Shown piece after piece: positions 34,543-46,619 of a stretch of 64,000 nucleotides of DNA. Source of the stretch: Paragonimus westermani (lineage: Eukaryota; Platyhelminthes; Trematoda; Plagiorchiida; Troglotrematidae); contig QNGE01002746.1 in NCBI GenBank assembly GCA_008508345.1, positions 40,241-104,240 on the forward strand, read 5' to 3'. The notes beneath the pieces were generated by a model. The model was not told where the DNA came from. It saw only the letters and a program-made list of their open reading frames with translations, and made no database searches. The position numbers and the translations under genes are program-made. Numbering within the stretch: position 1 is the first letter of the stretch; each line of letters begins with the position of its first letter.

Positions 34543-36010
34543 GCTGCGTTAGCGATTCTCACTCCGAAGATCCCAATAGTTGCTGCACCGAGAACTCACA
34601 TACCATTTATGGAACAGGTGCTGTAGCATGCGGCACGGGGGTTCGTGGGTTGAAGAGACATTGGATTTCGGAGGAATCCCTGGAGTTGTTAGAAGCTAGA
34701 CGGCGCATTCCTCCTGACAGTTCATATAACCAGTTTACGAGACATCCGTAGTAAACTGAAACGTAGCCTGAAAGCTGATCTTGAGGCTGAGTTAGTGGGA
34801 ATAGTTGAGGAAGTGGAAACCGCTTTTACTTCAGGGAACACTGGCAAGAGTTCCCATGCTTATTCGTGTTAGTGGTCCCAGGCGACCGTCTGTTAGTCAG
34901 GCTATCAGCCAGACAGATGGCACACTGATCTATGGTAAATCCAGAAGGTTAGAGCAGTGAGCTGAACACTTTGAGGGTCGATTTGGTTGGTTTTCTGCCT
35001 CTAGTGTGTTGTCATCACAAACTTGTAATGTAGCACGCTGGTCGGTAGAAGTGAACCCACTCACAAAGGCTGAGGCCCGCAATGGCATTTCGGTTCTCGA
35101 ACGTGATAGGGCTGCTGGTCCAGATGACCTCGTGCCAGCAATTTCCAAAGAAGGTGAGGAGACGTGAAAAGATGCTTTGACGAAGTTGTCTTGAACTTGA
35201 GTATAGGATGGAGACAATCTCTCCGTTTTGGAGCCATCCGACAATAGTTCTTCTTTTCAGGAAAGGTGTCCGGAGCTGTCGCGAAAACCATAGGGAGTTA
35301 ACTTGATCCGAGTCATTTCCAGGGTTCCGTTGACTCACTGCAGTTCGGGAAGTGAACATTAGGGAAGAACGGGCAGGGTTTCGCCCGAGGCGGGGATGTA
35401 TAGATCACATTTGTACTCTTCGTCAAATTCAGGAGCAGCGTCATGCATACTGCCGACTGACAACTGCCGTATTCTCGACTATAAGGGTGCGTTCGATCCG
35501 GTGGATCGATCTACACTTTTAGATTCGTTTAAACGCGGGAGTGTACTGAGCAACTATGTGACCATGCAGTCGGCGCTTTACTCCCATACTTCAGCTCAAG
35601 TTAGGGTTTACGATTAACTGTCTGACAGTCTTATTACCAGGAGTGGCGTACGTCAAGGCTGTCTACTCTCAGGATATGTTTAGAGATGTTGTGATGGACA
35701 AACTACTGGAGGACTGTCTCCGGCATTCCCAAGACGCCCGCATGGAATTCTTACCTGGTGATAAACTGACTGATTGTGCTGACGACAAGGTGTTGCAGTT
35801 TGACAACTTTCAAACAGTACACACAACCCTGTACGCTATTTCGCTTTCTGCTGAGTACTGTGGAATGCGCTTTGTAGCCTCCAGGTGCATACTGCTGGTG
35901 CGAGATTGTTGTGATTACGTACAGTTAATGTTAGATGATGAGGTCATGGAGGTTGTTGACGAGTTTGTGTACCTGGGATGCTGCATCGGCGGCAGCATTA
36001 CAACACTCCT
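34543..36010 (+). mobile_element. LINE segment copy B (linker and RT)
   Basis: Collinear with 23473-24926 at offset 11070 up to 35996; the element text ends at the GGCAGC shared by both (35991-35996). It carries the linker (KRHWISEESLELLEARRR), RAAGPDDLVPA, DYKGAFDPVDRSTLLDSFKR, the degenerate CADD catalytic box near 35775 and VDEFVYLGCCIGGS. It has the same disabling stops as copy A. The endonuclease and C-terminal/3' parts are missing. Whether this is a segmental duplication or an assembly duplicate cannot be settled here. Confidence 0.85.
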
Positions 36011-36818
36011 GAGAAAGGCCACCCGAGGTGGTTGAAACGTAGAGTATTATAACTTGCTCGTAACGTTGTGTTATTCCCAATCTGTTTATCACTGAAATGT
36101 TAAACACGACGCTCAAACTATTCAACCTCATTCGTACTAAATTTGGTGTGGACATCTTACAAATGTCTTGCACTCGTTAAATTATAATTATATTGGTCTG
36201 GTAGTAGATTATTCAACCCAGTTGTTCGTCACTGTTCCTTCTGTGTCTAAATTGATCAGTAACCATAATAAGGCGCCTTGGGGGGAATAATGGCCAATAT
36301 TGGAATCTTAAGGATAGTCTGCACCGACGAAAATTGCATAGAATTGATGCGGAATCGAACGCAACTCAGCAGGTTTCTGGAATGAGAAGAAGGCTCGCGA
36401 GAAAAACACTTCGGTTAAACCAGTAGTAATTGTCACAGAATCTCAGCCACGACCCTGTTGTTGACCCAGGTCGATGTGATAGTCACTGACGTCAACCAAT
36501 CGTGCCAGTTTTCGGCTGGCATTAGATCGGTCAACGTGATTGTCACAGCACTGATGTTGCAGTCTGTTATGAACTGCCCCTCCTACTGCACTGGCGTCGT
36601 ACGCGAATTTCTACACTACCTAAATGGATTAAGCCATATTAAGATTGAAGTAGGTAGTTAACAAATTCTTAAGGAATTTTTAACGCTAGATTATGAAATT
36701 TATGAGATCCTTCAAAGTTTTTTTGTCTTATCACCGACTTCGGTCAGTGATATCGTCTTCTAAATAATTCTGCCTAATAAATTTTGGGGATTTTGTCTAT
36801 TCCAGATGGGACAGTACC
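36011..36818. other. Unassigned spacer inside the inverted repeat
   Basis: No recognised repeat or gene. An open frame at 36458-36661 has no resemblance to anything I know. Confidence 0.35.
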
Positions 36819-36905
36819 CACACTTGATCACAACTCCACATTCATGTAAGCCTTTTGAAAGCCCACCTCGAAAAGAAACACCAGTTTCGCCCTTATTAGG
36901 ACTCA
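36819..36905 (-). repeat. Short interspersed repeat copy
   Basis: The minus-strand reading matches the 42-kb array unit: CTAATAAGGGCGAAACTGG at the start and CATGAATGTGGAGTTGTGAT at the end. It lies head-to-head with the plus-strand copy at 37021-37131. Confidence 0.6.
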
Positions 36906-37020
36906 TCAGTAATCCATATCCTCTTCCGAACAGAAATTTGCACTCCGGCTCTCATGCTCGTGAGACCAGCGTGCTAAGCTAATCTCGCAATATACATGAT
37001 TGAATGGTCATGTCCGGGCG

Positions 37021-37131
37021 TTCTAATAAGCGTAAAACTCGAGTCTATTGTTTCCAAAGCGACCTAGTCCAGATGTTTGTGTGAGTGCGAAGGCTATGAT
37101 CAAGTGTGGTTGGCGTTCACTTCAAAATAAT
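37021..37131 (+). repeat. Short interspersed repeat copy
   Basis: TTCTAATAAGCG, AAACTCGAGTCTA, GTGAGTGCGAAGGCTATGA, TCAAGTGTGGTTGGCG and TTCACTTCAAAATAA align with the unit starts at 42162 and 42571. The second half is shared with the left inverted-repeat arm. Confidence 0.65.
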
Positions 37132-37377
37132 TTTGCGTTAAGGTGTTTGATATAGCATCTGCCTCTTCCTTTCGTACTAAGTCTTATGACAAAACACGCA
37201 TGACCCTTTGAGTGGTCAGCAAGACCGGTGGATATAAGCGAATCAGAAACGTTTAAGAATGAATTTATGAGCATTGATTATGCAGTGCTTACTCGCTGAA
37301 TTTGAGCTAGCAGCGACACAAATCAGTTGACGAAATGATCAATAGTGCATTGAGAGGGAAAATGGCCGAAATTTCGT

Positions 37378-37578
37378 TTGCTTAAAATAATTGTTTTTCG
37401 AACTACAGTGAATTACTCAGGTCACGTTGTCGACCCAATTTGTGCATTCAGAATCCTATTACGTCACTCGAATCTAAGATTCTTGCGGTTTGTTGAGGCG
37501 GTCGCAATCAATCGACTGAAGCCGGCCTTGTGTGTTCAGAAACGATTGCTCGTAAACTTGACCCTTCCCTGGACTTAG
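37378..37578 (+). mobile_element. PLE endonuclease C-terminal fragment (right arm)
   Basis: Encodes the same 66 residues as 34223-34023: FRILLRHSNLRFLRFVEAVA then INRLKPALCVQKRLLVNLTL. It is the C-terminal end of the GIY-YIG endonuclease of a PLE and stops 87 bases before the hammerhead. No RT is adjacent. Confidence 0.8.
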
Positions 37579-37663
37579 TGACATTTCTTAAACCACCAAT
37601 TGAGTATACACCCTGCTCCCCTAACTGCTTGATATAAAAAAGCTGTTTCATGTTATTGTAAAT

Positions 37664-37704
37664 TTGGTACTGACGAGTCAATACGAAATGCTTGCATCTG
37701 CCAG
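37664..37704 (+). ncRNA. Hammerhead ribozyme, type I minimal, PLE-associated
   Basis: Stem I GGTA (37666-37669) pairs with TGCC (37699-37702), extendable by TT with AG. The core is CTGACGA (37670-37676), stem II GTCAATAC (37677-37684), then GAAA (37685-37688), stem III TGC-TT-GCA (37689-37696), and TC with cleavage expected after C37698. The fifth core base is variable in hammerheads, so C is allowed. Position (shortly after the endonuclease stop) fits the terminal repeats of PLEs, where the self-cleaving RNA is thought to process element transcripts. Confidence 0.72.
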
Positions 37705-37737
37705 TTTTCGTGTTCTAACGGTCTTGTTCAAACTTCT

Positions 37738-37879
37738 GAAGGGAATGAACTGTTTCAAATTTTTAATGCGACGAATTCCCGTTGAAATTGCTGTATTTGT
37801 TCGCGATGGTCACATTTTCCTACTGCTGATTGCTTGTGTTCTTGCGGAGGGCTTCCATCCTATATGCTCGTCCACTTAA
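37738..37879. other. Spacer
   Basis: Short unique stretch between the inverted-repeat arm and the tRNA-related repeat. Confidence 0.3.
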
Positions 37880-38025
37880 CCAAGTGAGTAGCTGAGTCCA
37901 GGTGTGAAATTTTTGAACTAACAGAGTAGTGACTTAACGCAGCTGGTAGGATAATCACCGCGCTCGGTATTCTGTTCCTGTCAGTTTTACGTGTGGCCGA
38001 AATCTGGGTTTTCGGAAGTGATTCT
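37880..38025 (+). repeat. Degenerate tRNA-related repeat (relative of 44189-44330)
   Basis: GTGAGTAGCTGAGTCCAGGT, AACGCAGCTGGTAGGATAAT, TATTCTGTTCCTG and GGCCGAAATCTGGGTTTTCG align in order with the reverse complement of 44180-44330 (GTGAGTAACAGAGTCC, TAGCTCAGCTGGTAGG, GTGTCTGTTCCTG, CCGAAGCCCTGATTTTTCG). The A-box-like part is recognisable, the B box is lost. The homology upstream of the tRNA part shows that the repeat unit is longer than a tRNA. Confidence 0.55.
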
Positions 38026-41000
38026 CTTTTAATAGCAGTCAACTGTGTATTTGAATGCACTGGAATGTCTTTAGTTGATCAAGTATAATTTTTATTCTCT
38101 AAATGTTTTACGTTTCCATCGAATAAATCTAAGTTGGTTATATTTGCTTAGTTTTCCCCCTTCTAAGAAATATTTCCAGTGAATACGTTTGATTGGTTTC
38201 AGTTAAAAAGAACCACAACTTGGTTTTTGATATATCTTTTATGAGCTGTAGAGTTGGTCAAAATTATTGGAATTAGTCAACATGGTCATCTTAGTGCACA
38301 CAATGAAGGATGTTCGCAGAAAACTTGATTTTCACTCTTGAGCAGTGCTGACAACAGAAGTCTGTCCGTTCAGTCGCGTGTTTCTACAAAATGCAGGTAT
38401 ACCACAATTTGCACCTTGACATCCGGCTAGACATAAGAGCCCTATATCACAGTTCAGAGGCGACGACGCGTCTAGTTATCTCCCGAAATGCACAGTTTAT
38501 ATTCCATGGGTATATGCACAAGTTCATACTTCGCAAAATCAATAGATGTCGCAAAGATGAAATGAAACTTGAAAACTGAGCTTTGGTCTACTAAAGGTAG
38601 ACATATCGATTTTATCTTTCGTGCGAAACAGTGAGCGAAACAGCTGTTGAGCTTATGGCAATTATACCAACAAGTATCAGTATTCCTGTGGCGGTTCCAT
38701 TTTCCAGATCACCGAACAACAAAATCAGGTATAGTCTACCATTTATTGAGAACATATTGGACATCACGTAGCCACACACAATATGCGAGATAGATAGAAT
38801 GAGGCCGATTGGGTTACACGCGATCAGTCGGATTCAGTCTTCTGTGATTGCCTGCAGCCTTGTACTTGTCGCATATCACGAACTTAATCAACTTGTCCAA
38901 CTGATCGACTTTAGTCTCTTCACTTAACACCAGTCTTATCAAGCTACATACTAGGACTCACTCATAGCATGATTTCACCCACGGTTAAAATAACCTGGAA
39001 TATCTGACAAGAGCAAGAAAACGCTATTGCTGTCAATGTATGAGTGCGATTCTCGAATCAGCGGGTGTGACTGTTTGTACGTGTGCTCATTTGCACGACT
39101 CGGGAATACAGTTCACGTGTAGAAGGTGACCGGTCAAAAAGTCTGCAGGAATGCGACAGTAGCAATGAGAGCATGTAAACTATACAAATTATAACCAAGT
39201 GAATTCCACACACGGAATCTAACCGTTAGAAGTCAGCAGTCAATAAATTTGCGGCGTAAACTATTAAGTGAGGCAGTGGAAACTAAACGATGAGCAGTTT
39301 AAAGAAGAGTCAATAACTGCAATTCAGAATATGTTGCCCGCAACAATCTGTGAAGTAATTGGCCAGTAGTTAGTGTAATCAAAACGAGGAGCTATATCTG
39401 GAAAGACTCACAGTACCTATCGTGGTCACTGTGGTATGGACACGGGAACAACTGAACGTGACACTGTTGAAGTGTCTGCCTACAGTTTGTTGGCGCGTCA
39501 GATAGCGCCGCTCGTGCCTCAGAATTGGAATCAACAATATTCCTTCTCACGTGCAGAATAAACCAAAACGTAAATTATTAAATCGCGTAAGTGGTCGTGT
39601 GATCTTGTAAATTCGAGAAAAGCTACTGTGTTAACATATGTACCGTAAACCAGTGGACCGATCGAGAGTGGTTGTGTGGGCGTGGGTATATCTGGACACG
39701 TCAGCCACAGTTGCCAACCCTATGAGATAAGATTGCTTGTGACATTAATTTTAGAGCTGTTTGACAAACTTGGGTTCGATAGCTGTCGAACTGACAATTA
39801 CTGTTTAACACATTAACAAGTTTTTGCATCCCCGGGGACAGAATTCTTACTTTTTTCTACCAGTTCACATTTAGGGCACACGACAGGGAATTAACCAAGT
39901 GTACTCGAGTAGAAATAGCCAACATCATCGTGAACACGTTAGCGGAAGCACTTGGGAACAGCGCAGCTGTATTATGTAGAAATAGTTTGGTGTAGGTATG
40001 CATACCGGATACAAGCCACAAGGACCTTCTCACCAAAACTAGAAATGGGAGAGAAATTCAAACAACAGATTGCGCTAAAAACCATCTCATTCATCTCTGA
40101 TGTTCACTGGATATTACAACATTCATCTTCTAGCGCCTGGAAGATTCCTGGTACATTTGCAATCTTAATGTTCAGAAATAGGGGCTTCAAATCGGCGTTC
40201 ACGCGTCAAATTCTTCAAAAACGCCAACTAATAATGTCTTCAGATGTCTTCACATCAAGCACTAAGCAATACTTAATCATACCTGACCATTCCAGCTATT
40301 TCTATAAGTTGGAATAAATGAACTCTTCTACTTCCCTGGCAGTCTTTAATGAATCCCAGGCCCAGTTTGCACGGTGTAGCATACCTGGGGTCTTCTTCCC
40401 AAAAAAAGACGGAATGCAGTTCGTTAGCAAAAAAATTAAAAATTTCGCGAAAAATGGGGATTTGACCACCTCACAAATAGTTCGTATTACAGTGAACAGA
40501 CTGCCGAGGTAGGAGAAGCGGACAAAATGATACATTATCTATTGTCACATACGCATTTGTGTGCAAATGATCACCGTTTGATGCCACTCTGAGGACGGTG
40601 TACTCCTATTGAAACTATCTTCCGCAATCCAGGCGAACGAATGTTGAGCAGTAGAGCATGCATGCACCCACCGATAAAGGATTCTGTACAGCTTAAAACA
40701 TCAAACGACACTGAAGCGATGGGCAATGGGGACAACGTACGACAAAGTAAACTTTTTGGTGCGGCACAGAAGCCCGCAATGTATTGCCTCTGTTTGTGGG
40801 CGACAAGGTACGATTTCAAGGCCCTCCGGTAAACCCACGAAGAGAATATGGACAACTGATGGGAAGGACTGAGGTTATGTGTCTTGTGGGCTGAAAATCA
40901 GAGGACATTTGAAGAGGGAGCTGTCGAGTATTTTTGGGAGGAAATTCAGTGTCAGATGCGGAAACTGTCCCCACAAACGATGAACTATTATAAGAAAAAA

Positions 41001-42159
41001 GGATTGGATTGTGCAGAGGGTAAAATAGAGGGTGCAAAAGAGTTGGATTGGAGGAATTCTTCTGTACGAGATTAACCAACTTTTCATAGAGGGTTACGGT
41101 CAATCACTGTCGAAGACTCGATAAAACCGGCCTGTCAGCACATTGAATAATCGGGATAACAATTAGGGATGACACTGAATTTTTTTCGCAACAAGCACGG
41201 AAGTAAAACAACTTGTTTAAGTTGGACAGAAGTCAGCAGCCTGGCCAAGGTTTCTTCGGCCACAAGGCAGTTGGACTTTCATAGAAAACAGTCTTCGTCT
41301 GCTCCGCCAATGTGCTATTCGCAAACCAAATATTGTAAAGCCTTTGCCACTTGAGTGTTAGCGATAACACAGCTTGGACTTTCCTACGACGAGGTAATCG
41401 CCATTTGCTAAACTGTGCAATCTTACGATGGCGCAAAAGTCGCAAGGGGTGGAGCTCAACAGATGATACTCGAAGACGAATGCAGTATAAAACGTAAACT
41501 ATTCTTCAGAAGGTTTTTATAGGGTTTGCAGAAGTTCATCTTTTAGATAAAACCAACAGTGAATAAAGCTTGAATGCGGGATTGTCTTCCAAATTGCAAT
41601 CGCCGTTCGTCTCCAAGATGTCATCACATCCACTATTTCTGGCGGTATGTGGCACTAACTCTGGGAGCAGATCGCTACAGCTTATGTTCAGGTAACTACC
41701 ACTCTGTTCCAGGAATGTGCGGACCAGTCTGAAGACAGCGTTGCAGTTGGCTGGAGTTTGTTGCGAGAGAGGAATGAAGTGAGTGCTGTACCTATTGTGT
41801 ACTCACTTACTAATAACAAAACTAACACATCCTGGGACGCTTGTCGTCAATTCACTGAGTGGCGTGACGAAAGCAAGAATGAATAATGGAAAAAGTAGAA
41901 TGGACTGATGCAATGCTATGCTGGCTGTCACCGGTACAACGGTTTGCTGTCCCGTGAATCCAATACACTAATGTCCTAGTGGACAGTGACTCTGGCGTTT
42001 CGTGCACACGGTGCTAGCACAGAATAGGGTCCGACACAAAACATTTTGCAGTATCTTGAATCGGCTAAATACCAATAAGTAGATGACATTAAATAACATG
42101 CCACAGGGAGACAATGAGCGAACATATGTTTTTTTCTTCAACGGAGGCAGGGATATGCC
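38026..42159. other. 4-kb stretch without recognised genes
   Basis: No family resemblance in any of the open frames (for example 39952-40317, 40571-40855 minus). No long repeats noticed. Confidence 0.35.
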
Positions 42160-43060
42160 AGCTCTAATGAGAGTGAAACTCGAGTCTAGTGCTTCTTTTC
42201 GAATGAGGCTGGCTGGAAAGTCTATCTGAATACGAACGCTGCGATCAAATGTGAGTGATGGTCAACTTGAAAATAAACCAAATCCACGACTACTCAACAG
42301 TAATTTAAAATATCGCCTTGCAGGTTTAATGAGATCGGAGACTTCGACCTGTCTTGGAAGTCCTAATTGCGGGGTTATCGATTGGAGTTAACAGGCAGTA
42401 ACTGTGTCTCCTCTCGAGACGATCGAGCAACCTGATCATTGCTCACAAGCGAGAGTGGTTGTGCGTTCAGATTTGATAATTCGGTCGTGCCTAATGTGAG
42501 GTCAGTGGCGCAATGGTCAACACGGTCGCCTCAAATCCCGGTCGTGGCAACGATATGCACTACTGAGGAGCTCTAATGAGAACGAAACTCGAATCTAGTG
42601 CTTCTTTTCGAAGGAGGCTGACTGAAAAGTCTATATGAATGCTGAAGCTGTGATCAAATGTGAGTTATGGTCAACTTGAAAATTCCAATGGGAGTTTGTT
42701 TTCTTTAGAGGTTTCGACCTGTATCGGAAGTTCTGATCGTGGGGTTATCGATTGAGGTTAACAGGACAGTTAACAAGCCTGCTTTCGAGGCGATCCGGCT
42801 ATCAGAACACTGCTCACATGCAAACGTGGTGGAGCTGTTAGATTTGATAATTCATTCATGCTTAAAATGAGGTCAATGGTGCAGTGGTTAACATGGTTAC
42901 CTCAGGAAAGCGTAGCCGGGGTTCTGGTCTCGGCCGTGGCAAAGGTGTACGCTACCGACGAGCTCTAAGGTGAGAAAAACTCCGGTCTGGCACTTCTTTT
43001 CAAAAGAGACGGACTGCAAAGTCTACCTGAGTGCGAACATTGCCAATATATAGAAGGTTC
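42160..43060 (+). repeat. Tandem array of ~400-bp tRNA-related repeat units
   Basis: Unit starts (CTCTAATGAGAGTGAAACTC and variants) are at 42162, 42571 and 42963, giving periods of about 409 and 392. Each unit contains the ~90-base core found dispersed elsewhere in the window, a GGGGTTATCGATTG block, a TTAGATTTGATAATTC-type block and, near its 3' end, GTGGCGCAATGGTCAACACG or GTGCAGTGGTTAACATGG, followed in the second unit by GGGGTTCTGGTCTC. The last two resemble polymerase III A and B boxes, so this may be a tRNA-derived SINE in tandem. The third unit is truncated. Confidence 0.75.
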
Positions 43061-44188
43061 GAACAGGTTACTAGCTCCAGACAGGGCTGCGTCCTAACTC
43101 CAGTCCTATTAAAGTTGTGCTCGCCTGCGATGTTAGCAGAGGCTGCTTAGAGTTCGGAGAGTTGATGTAAATGTTGTAGCGTATATTAGGTGGACTGTGG
43201 ATTAGTCCACATGGTAATAATTCACACCCGTAGCGTAAGTCAACCAGACAAAGGTTTTTAACGTAGGTTACAACACGCCTTTTGCGCTCAGTGAAGCATA
43301 ACTGCAGTGAAAGATTACGGATTTCGCGACTGCGACAGTCTGATTCGGGTTTGATTTATGCACGCCGAGATGCGAACTTTCAGTTTTTCTTACATACGCA
43401 CACCTTTAGCAAATCCGGAACGCTGTAACGAATGTGCTAAAACTCAGAATTATTAGTACGGTTGTGGTAATCAATGATACGTTAGCGAATTCAAGTGAAG
43501 CCACTATCAGTCGTGAACCATGTTGATTTTCTTCTGCGGTCATTTCAACAATGAGAAAGATGAGTTTGTGTAGAAATCGAGCAAAATATGCAATAACAGA
43601 AGAATAACTAGACCAAGTGCTTGCAAAAAGTTTTTGAAAGGACCCTGTGGAAAATGTGGAAACAGACTTAGACGTGTCCGAATACAAGCGGTGGGTTGTG
43701 TCCGATTACATTTCTACTAACAATTGTCCGCACATTTTGAAATAATGAGTAACAATAAACTCAACGAACTGTTTACGGTGAATGACACAGTAACAGGAGT
43801 GAGGTTTTAAGGATCTAACAAAATTTCAGTCTTCGAAAACAAACTCGAAAAAGCAACGTATGACCAATACAGTCATTAGGACAGCATACAATTCTGATTA
43901 CCCGAGTAGAGAGGGGTGAAGAGGGAATTTAAGCACGGACTATGGTGAACGTATCAATAGCATAAGATGATCAGGTCATGTTGTTACTCAGAGCAATCCC
44001 CATACATTTAACAGGAGACAATCGAGGGAAACGTTCATCACTCATATGTGGAAGACAGCATGCATTAGAAATTTTTCCATATCGATTTCTCTTCATAATC
44101 AAAGAAGCACCAACATATTTGCGTGCATTACTAATAAGTAGTACGGCAGATTTATGATTTTAGATGAGACCCAACTGCGAAAAATCAG
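43061..44188. other. No recognised features
   Basis: Only short open frames with no resemblance to known families. Confidence 0.35.
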
Positions 44189-44268
44189 GGCTTCGGCTGG
44201 ATTCGAACCAGGAACAGACACAGCACGCCACGACGCGATAAGCGCCCTACCAGCTGAGCTACGAAGCC
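44189..44268 (-). tRNA. tRNA-like sequence, anticodon arm broken (pseudo-tRNA or SINE head)
   Basis: On the minus strand GGCTTCG (44268-44262) and CGAAGCC (44195-44189) form a perfect 7-bp acceptor stem. GCTC/GGGC form a D stem around AGCTGGTA, and CTGG-TTCGAAT-CCAG is a good T arm, so both polymerase III boxes are intact (TAGCTCAGCTGG and GGTTCGAATCC). The 31 bases in between do not form a normal anticodon stem and loop, and position 33 is not T. Because the flanks are shared with 37880-38025, I favour a repeat with a tRNA-derived promoter over a functional tRNA. Confidence 0.6.
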
Positions 44269-44269
44269 A

Positions 44270-46600
44270 CATCAGGAGCTCGGAATTTTCACACTTGGAC
44301 TCTGTTACTCACCTGTCCCATTGTATCATATGGAATCCACCAAATGGTCCACGGGATATGTTATGATGCAAACTGCTGGACTCCGACCAACTTGCCAGTT
44401 CGGAAAAACTGGTCGAATGGGTGGGGAGAAGGAAATCGAATTGGTTGTTTTATGCCCGACACCACACCACCTGCATATTTGATTACAAATTTGTGATTGT
44501 CTTCTGGTGTGAGTGCAACTTAGAGTGAAAGTAAGAGGGTGAGGATTGCGCCTTGTAGAATACCGGGGCCAGTGATGAGTTACAATGAGGCCTGACTACC
44601 AAAATTAAGTGAACTGGCTTCGACTTATGAAGTAATTGAACAGAGACTCAACAGATGTAATTTAAGTTCCAGATTCTTCGAGAACGTGACTTGGGGTAGC
44701 TTTTGAATACATCCCTGTTTTCTAAGAAACCTATACAGACGACACTTGAATTTCCATCAAGCGACGATAGAATGGAACGGATTCGACAGGGGGGTATTAT
44801 TCAAGCCTGATTGTGAGCGACGATAGACAAGCTGACTAAATTTTATGCGGCTCATCTGAACTTCCGTTCGATTAACAATGAGTTTTTCACACTGCAGATA
44901 TACATGAGGTAGAACGAAATTTGGTCATTACTTTTTAAGTAAGTAATGTTTTGCAAGCCGTCCACTGGCAATCGGTAATTTTGTGTTGTCAGAAATTCTG
45001 ACTGAGTTTCTGAAAACAGTTGACCTCTCAAGTAAAGTGGAAGAATCGATGATAAACAGAAATTTTGTCGGAGTTGAGAATGAGTTATCCGTTATTCCGT
45101 TGAAATTTTGTCTAAGCTGTTTGGTGTTACTAATCAGTTTCTTAGCGGGCATGTTCCGTACATCCAGTTTTTCATGGTTTTCCAGATCCGTCAACAGCTT
45201 TCGTCACTCAGTTTTGTATCGATTTCCAAATAATTCAAACGTCTGGTGGACCTTGAAATGTAGATAAGTAATCTTTCGATTTATAAGCTTTATCTTTCTA
45301 TCTTCGGAATCTATGAGACACAGGCAGGGGAATTCATTCACATTAGTTTGGATTGTATCCAAACGACAGTGAGTATCCCAGCGGAAATCTAAGTAGTTCA
45401 TTTAGCGATCACAGTGGAAAAACGGGTCGTCATAAACAAACATGGTTAAGTCGAATGAAGTTATCACTCTGCTAAGCCTTCTGCAGCTGCCAGGAAGAGA
45501 CTGCTGGTGTGTAAATAAAGAGCTTGTGAAGTGTGTTGTCGTAAACGCTTGGAGATGACTTCACGACAGAGTGATCAGATTGATCGTTTGCGGCCTACCT
45601 GTGAATTGCAAACATTTTTTTGTCGCGTGAGTCCAAATCGAAACGTTCCAAGGCGTGTAGGAAAGAACATAATTTTGTGCAGGCCGATAATAGATAAAAA
45701 TGTGTTGTCAAATCGGTTGAACTCATCGCAAACAATGCCTCATGACGTATCGCGACATCCAGGAAGACTACTGAAAAACCGTCAACAAACTCGTCAATCT
45801 CAGTGGAATGGCAACTGGGAGGTAAGTAAAGTTTGCATGTTGCAACTGGGCGAAAATCACTTAAGAGTCTGAGTTTGCATTCAGTCATTAAGCAGCCATC
45901 ATAAGCACTCGAATGAGTAAACAGAAATTGCTAGGACGCATACCACGAGTCATTGATGCAAATTCTAGCGTCTCCATCACGTCTTGTGTGACACACTGGG
46001 CGAACTATCCGGCAGTACGTGAAACGTTCCAGTTGGATGACTCCGCCTTGATGTTTTCACACAACATAATCACACCCAAATCGGCACATTTACGAGGCTG
46101 AATGATACCGTTCACTTCAAGCATTTTATCGGGCAGAAAACAGGTGTTTTCACATGTAAGTCTAGATGAGCGCAAATCATTGACGTCACGCCTTCAGGGT
46201 GAAACCGTTTATCCTACATGATGTTTTCTAACATTTTCTCTCAATTTTTGATAGATTCGACTCACTGTGTTCTTAACTGTCTCACCAGTAGATGACAGTG
46301 TAACGTATAAGTCAGGCATTTTTACTCTGATTGCCCGTTACACTTATGGGCCAAATATGAACAACGCGGAGACACCGGGGGGACATCGTTCTTCCAAAGT
46401 GAAGGTATCACTAATGGCCCTGTGAAAGGAAACAACACGAACAAACATGTGCCAGGGGTTCAGTAAATAATGCACACAACTTACATACACACAATTTAAA
46501 ATGGTACTAAGAATACAGCAGCACACTGTTGCGCCTCACAAAAATTGTCAAGAAGCGAAAACAAAATGATTTCGAAGAATCACGTGAGTATTTTAAAATG
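44270..46600. other. Mostly unassigned
   Basis: The first ~60 bases belong to the tRNA-related repeat. The rest has short open frames on both strands (44928-45267, 45531-45888) without recognisable domains. Confidence 0.35.
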
Positions 46601-46619
46601 GTTCTATTGTGGTGGATAC

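Larger units (their letters stand above)
37063..37737 (+). repeat. Long inverted repeat, right arm (~675 bp)
   Basis: Partner of 33865-34541. It contains a short-repeat end, a PLE endonuclease tail and a hammerhead fold in plus orientation. Homology stops at the CAAACTTCTGAAG / CAAACTACTCAGG divergence near 37737. Spacer between the arms is about 2.5 kb and includes LINE copy B. Confidence 0.9.
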
